Shown here piece after piece: positions 55,370-63,216 of a stretch of DNA of 64,000 nt. The first letter of the stretch is position 1. Each line of letters opens with the position of its first letter. Source of the stretch: Propionivibrio dicarboxylicus (GTDB taxonomy: Bacteria; Pseudomonadota; Gammaproteobacteria; Burkholderiales; Rhodocyclaceae); the NCBI RefSeq assembly GCF_900099695.1, contig NZ_FNCY01000005.1:179183-243182 (forward strand), written 5' to 3'. The position numbers and the translations under genes were made by a program. The notes below the pieces were generated by a model. It was not told where the DNA came from. It searched no databases and saw only the letters and a list, made by a program, of their open reading frames with translations.

Positions 55370-56768
55370 CTCGTTTTCCTTTCATCGCTTCTAACAAAAG
55401 ACTTTGCACATCACGCTTCGTCTCGTGGCGGGCGAGCACGAGCTCGTCCACCGTGTCGCGGGCAATGATGTCGTAGATATAGACCGGCCTCTTGTGCCCG
55501 GCCTGGAACTGACGCACCGGGCCGACGCGGCCGATAATCTGGTCGCGCTGGTCCATGTCCCACCAGTGCCCGAAGAAGGCAATGCGGTGGCAGTGATCCT
55601 GCAAGCCATCGACGCCGTGCCCCATGCTGCCGGGGTGTCCGAGGCCGATCTCGTACTTGCCGGTCTTGAACTCGCGCAACTGCACCGGGTCGGATAGCAC
55701 ACGCGCCTTCGGGAAGGCCTTGCGCAGCCGGGCGAGGTCGCTCTTGAAGTGATAGGCAACCAGCACCGGCGAGCCGTTGGCCTCATCGACGATGGATTCG
55801 AGCGCCTGCACCTTGACGTCATGCACCTCGCGCCATTCCTTCGGCCCGCGACTTTCCTCGCCCTCGGTGAGCGGATCCACATAGACGGCGCCATTGGCAA
55901 GCTGCAGGCACTTCTGCGTTCTGGCCGCCGCGTTGAACGCCTCGACGCTTCGGTCCTCGATCTGGGTGTACATTTCCTTTTCCATCTCGCGATACTTCGC
56001 GCGCACCTTGACCGGCAGATCGACATAGACCGGCACGTTGATGGGCTTCTCAAGATCGAACCAGTCGGCGGCATCAACGCGCAGACAGAGATCGGCGAGC
56101 GCGCCCTGTATCTGGTCTTGTGCGAAGGGCAGCGGCTCGACACCGTAGCCGTCAAATGACTTCTGGAACCAGCGCTGACGGAAGGCATCGTAGGTGCGAC
56201 CGAGTCGCTTGCCAGCATCGAGGAACCACGCCTGCCCCCACAAGTCGGCGAGACCGTTGGGCGCTGGCGCTCCGGTCAGTTGGATCATGCGCTTGACTTT
56301 GGTGTGCGCGACCTTGGCGAGCATTGCCGTACGCTTGCCGCCTTGCCGGAGCCGGAAACCCTTGAGCTTGCGCGCCTCATCGACGACGACCGTGCGGAAG
56401 GACCAACGATCGCCAAGGTGCTCGATGAGCCAGGGCAGATTCTCGAAATTCACGGTATAGACGCTGGCGTCATAGCGCAGTGCGGTCCGGCGTTCGGCCT
56501 CGGTGCCGACGATCGGCATGACGTCGATCTGCCGCAGGTGTGCCCACTTGCGCGCCTCGTCCGGCCAGGTGTCGCGGGCGACGATGAGCGGCGCGATCAC
56601 GAGCGTCGGCATGGACTCGCCGGCGAGGAACATGGCGTCGAGCGCGGTGTAGGTACAGACCGTCTTGCCGAGGCCCATGTCCGCCCAAAGGGCGCAGCGC
56701 GGCACGTCGATGGCGAAGTCGGTCATCAACTTGCCGTAGGGCCGGGGCGTGTAGTCGCGACGATTCAT
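55362..56768 (-). CDS. Phage SNF2-family DNA helicase
   Basis: A 468-residue superfamily 2 helicase/translocase. Walker A is ADMGLGKTV (about 30-38), motif II is VVVDEARKLKG (DEAR instead of DEAH/DEAD) and motif III is IQLTGAPAPNG. The C-terminal half has VAYHFKSDLARLRKAF and the QIIGRVGPVRQ arginine-finger motif VI. The ATG at 56768 overlaps the dCMP deaminase stop by 4 bp. The same helicase type accompanies DUF2815 and polymerase genes in many phages. Confidence 0.87.
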   Translation of the reverse strand: MNRRDYTPRPYGKLMTDFAIDVPRCALWADMGLGKTVCTYTALDAMFLAGESMPTLVIAPLIVARDTWPDEARKWAHLRQIDVMPIVGTEAERRTALRYDASVYTVNFENLPWLIEHLGDRWSFRTVVVDEARKLKGFRLRQGGKRTAMLAKVAHTKVKRMIQLTGAPAPNGLADLWGQAWFLDAGKRLGRTYDAFRQRWFQKSFDGYGVEPLPFAQDQIQGALADLCLRVDAADWFDLEKPINVPVYVDLPVKVRAKYREMEKEMYTQIEDRSVEAFNAAARTQKCLQLANGAVYVDPLTEGEESRGPKEWREVHDVKVQALESIVDEANGSPVLVAYHFKSDLARLRKAFPKARVLSDPVQLREFKTGKYEIGLGHPGSMGHGVDGLQDHCHRIAFFGHWWDMDQRDQIIGRVGPVRQFQAGHKRPVYIYDIIARDTVDELVLARHETKRDVQSLLLEAMKGKRDV

Positions 56769-57205
56769 TCGCAAAGCTCGATGTAGTCGTGCTGCACGTT
56801 GGCCTCGATGAACATGCGCGTGGCGCTACGCAGATGCTCCTTCCAACGTGTCGCGAAGTCGATCGACGGCCGGGGGCTGACGACGCGGACAATGCCGCAC
56901 TGGATGATCTTGGCTGCGCAGCCGGCGCAGGGCGTGTGCGTGGTGTAGATCGTGCAGCCATCGACAGCGCCGCGGGCGAACAGGATGGCGTTCTCTTCGG
57001 CGTGGATCGTGCAGCGCAGCTTCTCGTCGCGGTTGTTGATGATCGTGTCATCGTCGCAGACAGAGCGCGGCAGACCGTTGAAGCCGATACTGACGACGCG
57101 ATTATGCTGATCGACGATCACGGCGCCGACAGTCGTTGATGGGTCTTTCGACCACTTGGCAACAAGCAGCGCCATGTGGAAGAAGCGACGGTCCCACTTG
57201 CTCAC
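56765..57205 (-). CDS. Phage dCMP deaminase
   Basis: A 146-residue zinc deaminase. The ligands are His68 and catalytic Glu70 in HAEENAI, and Cys93/Cys96 in PCAGC. The start SKWDRRFFHMALLVAKWSKDPSTTVGAV and LPRSVCDDD region match deoxycytidylate deaminases, which supply dUMP for thymidylate synthesis. It lies between the VRR-NUC (27 bp) and the helicase gene (overlap). Confidence 0.87.
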   Translation of the reverse strand: MSKWDRRFFHMALLVAKWSKDPSTTVGAVIVDQHNRVVSIGFNGLPRSVCDDDTIINNRDEKLRCTIHAEENAILFARGAVDGCTIYTTHTPCAGCAAKIIQCGIVRVVSPRPSIDFATRWKEHLRSATRMFIEANVQHDYIELCE

Positions 57206-57232
57206 GATGCACCATCCTTTCTTGAAAACGAT

Positions 57233-57559
57233 TTACCGCAGTACCTCATCGACGCCCTCGAAGGAGTCGATGACCTCGACGCGCTGGCCCATCTTGCGCA
57301 TCCGCTCATGCTCACGGGCCTGCCGGCGTTCGCGCGCATCAGATGGGAATTTCGCTTTGCCGCCTGGGCGCTTGAGTTCGACCCAGATTGGCCCGCGCAC
57401 AATGAATCGGTCGTAGCATTCCAACACCGGAAGCATGACCAGGCGATCGGGGGCGCCGTCGCGGCCGATCCACTTGACCTTGCGCACCTCGCCGCCGAGC
57501 GCCTTGACCTGTCGCACGAGGTACTTCTCAACGTCGGATTCGCGAACAGGGGCGGGCAT
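57233..57559 (-). CDS. VRR-NUC domain nuclease
   Basis: A 108-residue stand-alone VRR-NUC of the PD-(D/E)XK superfamily. The active site is GAPDRLVML plus IWVELKRPGG (D...ExK). It starts MPAPVRESDVEKYLVRQV. The ATG at 57559 follows GGGAG and overlaps the stop of the upstream 29-residue micro-gene (TGATG). Such proteins resolve branched DNA and are fixed partners of the helicase in phage replication modules. Confidence 0.85.
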   Translation of the reverse strand: MPAPVRESDVEKYLVRQVKALGGEVRKVKWIGRDGAPDRLVMLPVLECYDRFIVRGPIWVELKRPGGKAKFPSDARERRQAREHERMRKMGQRVEVIDSFEGVDEVLR

Positions 57560-57648
57560 CACATCACTCCCTTCGTAGCCACAAGCAGCAGGCCGAAGAA
57601 GCAGCACAGGATCGACACGGCGATACAGGCAGCGGTGAAAGGCGTCAT
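57559..57648 (-). CDS. 29-residue predicted membrane micro-protein
   Basis: MTPFTAACIAVSILCCFFGL, then LLVATKGVM: a single hydrophobic span with paired cysteines. GGAGG lies eight bases before the ATG. Its stop shares a base with the VRR-NUC start, and its own start overlaps the stop of the 31-residue gene upstream (ATGA). The ribosome-binding site and tight overlaps support translation. Function is unknown. Confidence 0.6.
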   Translation of the reverse strand: MTPFTAACIAVSILCCFFGLLLVATKGVM

Positions 57649-57740
57649 TTGAAAAGCCTCCGAAAGTACTCGCGCTGGCGCTCGATCAGCGCACGCAGAT
57701 GAGCCGTGCACTCGTTGAGGTTGCGCTCGATTGCGGTCAC
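57645..57740 (-). CDS. 31-residue charged helical micro-protein
   Basis: It begins GTG (VTAIERNLNECTAHLRALIE) and ends FRRLFK, a charged amphipathic helix. The GTG overlaps the stop of the 79-residue gene upstream (GTGA) and its stop overlaps the 29-residue gene (ATGA). No independent ribosome-binding site is clear, so translation would depend on coupling. Function is unknown. Confidence 0.5.
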   Translation of the reverse strand: MTAIERNLNECTAHLRALIERQREYFRRLFK

Positions 57741-57976
57741 GACGGCACTACGATCGTCGGTTGAGCACGCGCCACGTCACGCATGGCTGAGAGCATCCGG
57801 CTGAGATCGACCAGGCGATCGGCCTCGATGTGCCAGCGCGGCACGAAATGGGGCACATCAATGCCAAGCGGATGAGGCACTTGAACGCCATCATCAGGAT
57901 CGACGCCTGCCTTGGTGCAGTAGAGTCGGGCAGCGGCCTCGAAGGCGGCAAGTTGCGGATGGACTTTATTTGCCAT
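57737..57976 (-). CDS. Small phage protein, unknown
   Basis: A 79-residue acidic soluble protein with ARLYCTKAGVDPDDGVQVPHPLG and a C-terminal helix ADRLVDLSRMLSAMRDVARAQ. It is not recognised. GGAG lies nine bases before the ATG. It lies 21 bp after the polymerase gene and is joined by overlapping codons to the micro-genes downstream. Confidence 0.65.
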   Translation of the reverse strand: MANKVHPQLAAFEAAARLYCTKAGVDPDDGVQVPHPLGIDVPHFVPRWHIEADRLVDLSRMLSAMRDVARAQPTIVVPS

Positions 57977-57997
57977 TTTCTGTATCTCCGTTGTGGG

Positions 57998-60079
57998 TCA
58001 GTCTTTTCTGTAGCGGTAGCCTTCAAACCCAGCCGACGACAGCGGCAGGCCCTCGGCCCAATGCGGCACGGTCGCCATCAGCGCGCAGAGTCGATCGACG
58101 CTGTAGTCGGGGGTGTCCGGTGCTTCGGTGATGTCTTCGTCATGGACGGTCAGAATGATCTCGAAGCCGTCCTCTTCGATTGCCGGCATGTTGTAGGCAA
58201 GCGCGTCGCGCGCTGCGGCCTGGGTGATGTTCTCGAAGATCTTGCCGCCATAGGTCTTGATGCGGGACCACTGGCGCGAGTATTGATTCACGCCCATGTA
58301 GCTGATCTGGCCTTTGTCATCGACCTGGGGCGACGGGTAACAGAGGAAGCGGCCAGAAGGCAACCGGATCTTGAGCCAGGCGCCATCGCGGCGGATCTTC
58401 AAGCGGCGGGCGATGAACGTCTCGCCGGGCTTGTTGATCGCAGCGGTGACCTTCTCTTTGAGTTCGCCCCAATACGACGAGATCGCGGGGTGTGCGTAGC
58501 GCCACAAGCGCTTGAGTGCGTCGCAGGCGATGAACGTATCGCGCGACAGACCGAACGTGCTGCGCTTTTTCTTGACGGTCCAGTCATAGAACTCGGTCGA
58601 TTCTTTGAGCACATCGGCCGGCACGTTGGGCAATGCTGCCGTAGCCATCTCGTCAAGGTCGATGCCATAGGTCGCAGCGCCGGTGATGAACGCCCCGACA
58701 CCACCTTCATACTGCAACATCAATTCCATGACCTTGCCGATCTGGCGCTGCGGCTTGGTGACGAGATCCACGAGGATAGCGAACGCCTTGGCGTAGGCGA
58801 CTTTGTAGAGATCGGGGCCGGTGCCGGCGTCATAGTCGCGGAAGGCTTGCAGCTTCCAGTCCTCGCTGGCGAGCCACGCCGCCATACGGCCCTCGATGTT
58901 CGCCAGGTCACCGACGACTAGCTTCTTGCCGGGCGGCGCCGTGATGACGCCGCGTATCGCGTTGGAGCACGCGCGCATGACGTTGTCAGAGATGAGGTCG
59001 ATGCCGCCGTCCTTGATCGCGTCGATACACTGCTCGATCTCATCCTGATCCATGTCAGGCCGCGGCAAATTCTGGGGTTGAAACAGGCGGCCGGCCCACC
59101 GCGCCGTACGATTCGCCCCGGCGAACTGCAGCAGACCACGCAGCCGGCCGTCGCTCGACACGCCACGGACAACGGCGTTGTACTTGCTCGTGCTAGTCGT
59201 CGTCGCCATGAGCCGGAGCGCCAGCAGGTTGCGCAACTCGATCGGCAGGTCGGGGTCTTCGATGCGGCGCTCGAGCGTGTCCTTGCGCAGGTCGGGCAGG
59301 TTGATGCCGTGCTCCATCAGGATGTATTCGAGCAGCTTGTCGCGCTTGGTCAGCGACTCAAGCCATCCGGCGGTGGCTTCCTGCCCCATCTCCTTGAGCC
59401 TGGCCTGCTCGATCTTGACGGCACCAATCGCGGCCTTGGCGAGGTCGAGATCGACGCACACGCCGCGGTCGTTGATATGCTGGTCGAGATGCCAGTACGC
59501 AAGCTCGGTGCCGCAGTAGTTCCACTTCGGGCACTTCTTATAAATCGAGCGCATGGCAAGGATGTCGTTGCCGGCGTACTCGACGAACTGCGCCCACTCG
59601 ACGGGATGCGTCTGGCGTGTCGCGCGGCGCAGCTTCATGTTCTTGGGGCGCGGCATACAGAACAAGCGCACCAACTCCTTGCCAATCTTGAGCTTGCGCT
59701 GATCCTGCTCGACCTTGAGCACATCACCGAGCTTCTCGAGACCGCCCGGCAGCGAGTGCGTGAGCGCCTGCACCATCGTGTCGCGCCAGCGCTCGACCTG
59801 CTCACCGACTTCACGCATGACCGGCAGTGAGTTCTTCGAGAGGCGGAAGACGGTACGGTCGAACATGGAATTCTGGAAGACGATTTCATCGGCTTCGAGC
59901 AGTGCTTCCTCGATTTCCCATGCAAGCGCGGCGTCGTAGTCGGTGAAGTCGAGCACCTTGACCGGGCCGTCATCGATCGCGAATGAGAAGAGCATGACCT
60001 CGCAAGCCTCGGCATACTGGAACGTGCCGTGCTTGAGCGGTTTCTCGCAGAAGGTTTCGAGGTCGCCGAAGAAGATCAT
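57998..60079 (-). CDS. Phage family A DNA polymerase with 3'-5' exonuclease
   Basis: A 693-residue polymerase. The exonuclease domain begins at once with FGDLETF (DxE at residues 5 and 7) and EYAGNDILAM. In the polymerase domain, motif A is VGDLANIEGRMAAWL (about 390-405), motif B is RQIGKVMELMLQYEGG (about 440) and motif C is LTVHDED (about 655, with His-Asp-Glu). The motif order is that of T7-like and other phage pol I enzymes. The ATG overlaps the upstream 76-residue gene stop (TAATG). It should replicate phage DNA with the DUF2815 protein and helicase. Confidence 0.93.
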   Translation of the reverse strand: MIFFGDLETFCEKPLKHGTFQYAEACEVMLFSFAIDDGPVKVLDFTDYDAALAWEIEEALLEADEIVFQNSMFDRTVFRLSKNSLPVMREVGEQVERWRDTMVQALTHSLPGGLEKLGDVLKVEQDQRKLKIGKELVRLFCMPRPKNMKLRRATRQTHPVEWAQFVEYAGNDILAMRSIYKKCPKWNYCGTELAYWHLDQHINDRGVCVDLDLAKAAIGAVKIEQARLKEMGQEATAGWLESLTKRDKLLEYILMEHGINLPDLRKDTLERRIEDPDLPIELRNLLALRLMATTTSTSKYNAVVRGVSSDGRLRGLLQFAGANRTARWAGRLFQPQNLPRPDMDQDEIEQCIDAIKDGGIDLISDNVMRACSNAIRGVITAPPGKKLVVGDLANIEGRMAAWLASEDWKLQAFRDYDAGTGPDLYKVAYAKAFAILVDLVTKPQRQIGKVMELMLQYEGGVGAFITGAATYGIDLDEMATAALPNVPADVLKESTEFYDWTVKKKRSTFGLSRDTFIACDALKRLWRYAHPAISSYWGELKEKVTAAINKPGETFIARRLKIRRDGAWLKIRLPSGRFLCYPSPQVDDKGQISYMGVNQYSRQWSRIKTYGGKIFENITQAAARDALAYNMPAIEEDGFEIILTVHDEDITEAPDTPDYSVDRLCALMATVPHWAEGLPLSSAGFEGYRYRKD

Positions 60080-60309
60080 TACAGATCCGCCACGAGGGTT
60101 TGCGCGCGCTCGATCTTCTGGAAGAAGGCGGTCAGGTCGTCCGCCGTTTCGAGTTCTTGACCGTCGAGAATCGCGAGGCGTTCGTCTTCCTGGCTGGCCT
60201 CTTCGAGTCGGACGATGAGTTCGCGCTCAAGATCCGACGTCGTCAGCTCGTTTTCCGATGCCCTGGCGTAGCGCACCAGTTCCTCATTGCTCAGTGTTCG
60301 CAGATACAT
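60079..60309 (-). CDS. Small acidic phage protein, unknown
   Basis: A 76-residue, mostly helical, acidic protein (MYLRTLSNEELVRYARASEN to TAFFQKIERAQTLVADL). Not recognised. GGAG is well placed before the ATG at 60309. An upstream open frame to 60453 is not protein-like. The stop overlaps the polymerase start (TAATG), so it may help load or regulate the polymerase, which is inference. Confidence 0.7.
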   Translation of the reverse strand: MYLRTLSNEELVRYARASENELTTSDLERELIVRLEEASQEDERLAILDGQELETADDLTAFFQKIERAQTLVADL

Positions 60310-60505
60310 GGTGGATCTCCTCAAAGTTGTGGAAGCCGTTGCCAAGGTTTCCGCCTCATGCTTTAAGCGTCCTGCGGTTTGCGCACATCTCTCGTCGGTA
60401 AACAAGCGGCATAGCGGGCGGCGGGAGGGTAGCGACCTTGGCCGTTCAAACAACGACGTGGCTTAGGCGTTGTCAGCCGGGAGGATTGGACGCCCCGCGA
60501 GTGTT

Positions 60506-60593
60506 CGCTTATCGCGGCGGTCTCCGGTGTGGTGATGAATCACACCGTTCGGTCATCAACCGAGACCGCCCCGATAAGCGCCCCGAAGGGCGC
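60506..60593 (-). other. Large structured inverted repeat in the replication operon
   Basis: Arms 60506-60524 and 60562-60580 are complementary over 19 bp with one C-C mismatch. They enclose a second hairpin (CGGTGTG 60525-60531 with CACACCG 60541-60547) and a short third stem (GGT/ACC, 60551-60553 and 60559-60561), giving a possible three-way junction. A further stem, GCGCCC/GGGCGC with a TTCG tetraloop on the minus strand, abuts at 60578-60593. The 289-base gap (60310-60598) holds no other gene. It may be a regulatory RNA or terminator/antiterminator. Confidence 0.6.
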
Positions 60594-60598
60594 CACCA

Positions 60599-61168
60599 TC
60601 ACCCGCAGATGTCGGCGGTTTCGCCTTCTTCCTCTTCGACGCCGAGGTCGTCGAACTCGTCGGGCGAAGCCGGAGCGCCGCCACCGAAGGCATCGCCGTC
60701 CTTGACGAACTGCACGCCCTTGAGGGTGGCGTTGATGCGCTTGCCATACTGGTTGTCCTGCGCCCAAAGTTCGAGCGAGACATTCATGTAGCAGCCGGAG
60801 TACGGCTTGCCGTCGGCGGCAGTCAGCGGCGACTTGTCACGGTCGATGACGAGCGGGCGGGCCTTGTTGCTGGCGTTGAGCGAGTGCATACCCTCAAAGC
60901 CGTCATAGACCTCACCGTCTTTGGACAGCGGCTCTTCGCGATAGCACACGCGGCCCTTGCCCTTGAGATCCTTGAGGATGCCATCGGCCTTGCCGGCCCA
61001 CTTATCCTTAGCAACGGCGGTCAGGCCGGCTGCAAGCTTCTTGGCGTTTTCGCTGCCCGGTACGATGACGAAGGCGCCGGAGTGGCGCGGCTCGCCTTCG
61101 CCGCCGACAGTCTTGGCTTCAAACAGATTGAGGAAGGCGCCGCGAACAGATGTAAGAGTGATTTTCAT
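60599..61168 (-). CDS. DUF2815 phage single-strand DNA-binding protein
   Basis: A 189-residue protein of the DUF2815 family, an OB-fold single-strand-binding protein analogous to T7 gp2.5. Visible family blocks are SVRGAFLNLFEAKTVGGEGEP, the VCYREEPLSKDGE region, SLNASNKARPLVIDRD and YSGCYMNVSLELWA. The acidic C-terminus (DDLGVEEEEGETADICG) is typical of SSBs and should recruit partners. The start overlaps the upstream 59-residue gene stop (ATGA). Confidence 0.87.
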   Translation of the reverse strand: MKITLTSVRGAFLNLFEAKTVGGEGEPRHSGAFVIVPGSENAKKLAAGLTAVAKDKWAGKADGILKDLKGKGRVCYREEPLSKDGEVYDGFEGMHSLNASNKARPLVIDRDKSPLTAADGKPYSGCYMNVSLELWAQDNQYGKRINATLKGVQFVKDGDAFGGGAPASPDEFDDLGVEEEEGETADICG

Positions 61169-61344
61169 TTGGATTGCTCCTTGGCTGATTGGAAAAACTG
61201 CGGATACTTGCGTTGCGCGCGCTCGGTCGCTTCCTGCATCGCGATACGGCGGGCGATCGGTTGCGGGATCTTCGATGCAGCGATGAGCGCTTCGCGTGCA
61301 TCCGGTGGAAGAAAATCGCAGGGCTTCGGTTGTGTCGTTGTCAT
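61165..61344 (-). CDS. Small phage protein, unknown
   Basis: A 59-residue basic protein (TTTQPKPCDFLPPDAREALI to YPQFFQSAKEQSK). It is not recognised. The ATG at 61344 overlaps the stop of the 46-residue gene (ATGA) and its stop overlaps the DUF2815 start. An upstream GTG at 61371 would overlap the previous gene further and is less likely. Confidence 0.65.
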   Translation of the reverse strand: MTTTQPKPCDFLPPDAREALIAASKIPQPIARRIAMQEATERAQRKYPQFFQSAKEQSK

Positions 61345-61481
61345 GGCCGGCTCAACTCCCCGCACAGGCACGCCTCGGCGGTCGCGACCCTACGAGCCGC
61401 GGCGAAGTTGCCCGCGATCTCGTAGCCGTCCAGTTCGATCTGCAGAAGACGCAGTCGGATGAGGTTGAGCAGTCGGCGCAT
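61341..61481 (-). CDS. 46-residue phage micro-protein
   Basis: MRRLLNLIRLRLLQIELDGY and then EIAGNFAAARRVATAEACLCGELSRP: a leucine-rich basic helix and a CLC end. It starts four bases after the DUF2800 gene stop (61486) and its stop overlaps the next gene start (ATGA). Only a weak GGGA site precedes it. It is compatible with a real coupled gene but is too short for certainty. Confidence 0.5.
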   Translation of the reverse strand: MRRLLNLIRLRLLQIELDGYEIAGNFAAARRVATAEACLCGELSRP

Positions 61482-61485
61482 GTCA

Positions 61486-62775
61486 TCATCCCGCCAGGTC
61501 GTCGCCGATGACGTCGAAGTCTTCCTCGACAGGCTTAATGACGAGCGCCGGGCGCTTGTCGGACTCAGGCGCCACGCTCGGCTTGCCTTCTTTCTGCGTG
61601 ATGAGTGGCAGCACGCGGTTCCAGCGCTTCGGCGAGTCTTTGAGCACCTTCTCAGCCGAGGTCGGGCTGATAAGCTTGAAGTCATACATCTCTTCCTGCT
61701 TGAGCCTCATGGACTTGAAGACTGTCTCAACCTCGTCGGCGTTGATCCACGCCCGAGCACCGCGCTTGCCCTGCACCAGCTTGTAGCCGGGCACCGACGT
61801 GCCAGCCAGCAGACGACGCTCGACTTCGGCGCGCACCGCGCGACACCAGTCTTCGATCAGATCGACGGCTTGCATCTTGGCACTGAGCACCTCTTCCTCT
61901 TGGTGAGAAGGAGCGAGGAAGTCCATAACGTCAGTGTCTTTCGCACCAAGCACTTCAAAATCAGCGCCAACGCCTTCCTGCACGAACTGTGCGAGTTTCG
62001 GGCACGTCGCCCGCGCCTTGCAGAAGCCCTGGCTGCAGTGATCGCCGGCCTTGAGGTGATGAATGACGGCGCCTTCGTGCTCGACGCGCACCACTTGGAT
62101 CGCGTGGAATGCCGCCTGCTTGGCCTTGACCTCGAACTTCTGCAGATCCTCGACGGTAATGTCCCACTCGCTCGGCTCGCGCTTGATGCGCGGCTGATAG
62201 ATCGTGAGACGCAGTCGGGTGATGTCGTAGAGCAAGCCGTATTCCTGCACCGCGCCCGAGCCGTAAATCTGCAATTGAGGGTTCTCAACGGCCGACACCT
62301 CGACACCCATGCCGAACTTGAGATCGCCGACATCGACGAGCGCGGTGCCGTCAGCCCACACGGCGATGATGACCGCGTCACCCGTGCCGGTAGCGCCTTC
62401 TTCGCCGGTGATATGCTCGATAGGCAAGCGTTGCTCGACGAGCAGGACGACCTCGACCGCGCCGGCGAGTTCGTATTCCTTCATGCGCTGGCGGACTGCG
62501 TCGACATAGACTTGGACGTGCTCGGCCATAGACTCGGTCACTTCCATCGAGAACCAGCGCGGCTCGAACTCGCCCTCGGCTTCCTGCTCGAGACGATGGC
62601 TACCAGCGCAGGCCATCCACTTCTTCGCCCCCGAGGGGGAGAGCTTGGCGTGCTCGTAGTCTTCCGACTCGATCAAGCGGCCAATGTAGGCGGCTGCGTC
62701 CTGGCCTTCGGTAAGGCACATCGCCGCAAGTGCATGGGCGATGCTGCCTTCATCCGCGTACTTGGAACTAGCCAT
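61486..62775 (-). CDS. DUF2800-family PD-(D/E)XK protein with rearranged N-terminus
   Basis: A 429-residue Cas4/RecB-like nuclease-fold protein. The core is GEEGATGTGDAVII, then VDVGDLKFGMG and NPQLQIYGSGAV (D, DxK and Q motifs). A cysteine cluster near 250 (HCSQGFCKARATCP) may bind Fe-S or zinc. In the family SPSxxKRW normally precedes EGTAAH; here YADEGSIAHALA comes first (about residue 7) and KLSPSGAKKWMAC follows (about 45). The ATG at 62775 has GGGGG six bases upstream; an upstream start at 62790 is possible. It belongs to the replication run. Confidence 0.82.
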   Translation of the reverse strand: MASSKYADEGSIAHALAAMCLTEGQDAAAYIGRLIESEDYEHAKLSPSGAKKWMACAGSHRLEQEAEGEFEPRWFSMEVTESMAEHVQVYVDAVRQRMKEYELAGAVEVVLLVEQRLPIEHITGEEGATGTGDAVIIAVWADGTALVDVGDLKFGMGVEVSAVENPQLQIYGSGAVQEYGLLYDITRLRLTIYQPRIKREPSEWDITVEDLQKFEVKAKQAAFHAIQVVRVEHEGAVIHHLKAGDHCSQGFCKARATCPKLAQFVQEGVGADFEVLGAKDTDVMDFLAPSHQEEEVLSAKMQAVDLIEDWCRAVRAEVERRLLAGTSVPGYKLVQGKRGARAWINADEVETVFKSMRLKQEEMYDFKLISPTSAEKVLKDSPKRWNRVLPLITQKEGKPSVAPESDKRPALVIKPVEEDFDVIGDDLAG

Positions 62776-62968
62776 GACGAACCCCCGCACGAACGAAGCC
62801 GCGGGCGTCCATCAGCTTGACGGCTTTCTTGACGCTGATCGCGAGCGGTGCGTGGTAGCCTTCCCCCGACGCCTTCTTGACCGAGTAGATCGCGCGCTTA
62901 GACTGCGATACGCGGACCTTCACGATCGGGCCGGACTTGCCGACGGGGCGGAATTTGAGGGTGTTCAT
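62768..62968 (-). CDS. Small basic phage protein, unknown
   Basis: A 66-residue basic protein (MNTLKFRPVGKSGPIVKVRV and SVKKAVKLMDARGFVRAGVRHG). It is not recognised. It overlaps the AlpA-like gene by 4 bp and the DUF2800 gene by 8 bp. Basic charge suggests nucleic-acid binding, but that is inference. Confidence 0.68.
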   Translation of the reverse strand: MNTLKFRPVGKSGPIVKVRVSQSKRAIYSVKKASGEGYHAPLAISVKKAVKLMDARGFVRAGVRHG

Positions 62969-63216
62969 TGCCCGCCTCCAATCGCCTTAGCAAGCGCGCT
63001 GCGGATCTCGTCAACAGTCCAAAAGTTGCTAACTGGGCCGATCTTTCGTGGTTTTGGCAGGATGCCTTGGCAAACCCACCGGAAGATCGTCGCACGGCTT
63101 TTGCGCGTAATCTGCTTGAGATCGTTACGGTCTAAAAGTTGGCCAGGAGCCGCCGTCTGCAAGTCGATTGGCGATTGCGGCTTCGCCGCCGCAGGCTTGC
63201 GCTTAGTGGTTGTCAT
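62965..63216 (-). CDS. AlpA/excisionase-like helix-turn-helix protein
   Basis: An 83-residue DNA-binding protein. A basic Ala-rich N-terminus is followed by the MerR/AlpA-like helix-turn-helix DRNDLKQITRKSRATIFRWVCQG and the wing NFWTVDEIRSALAKA. AlpA-like proteins regulate phage integration or early genes. It overlaps its neighbours on both sides by ATGA. Confidence 0.78.
   Translation of the reverse strand: MTTTKRKPAAAKPQSPIDLQTAAPGQLLDRNDLKQITRKSRATIFRWVCQGILPKPRKIGPVSNFWTVDEIRSALAKAIGGGQ

Noticed and set aside
60310..60453. N-terminal extension of the 76-residue phage protein
   Set aside because: The chosen ATG has a well-placed GGAG; the upstream translation is not protein-like.
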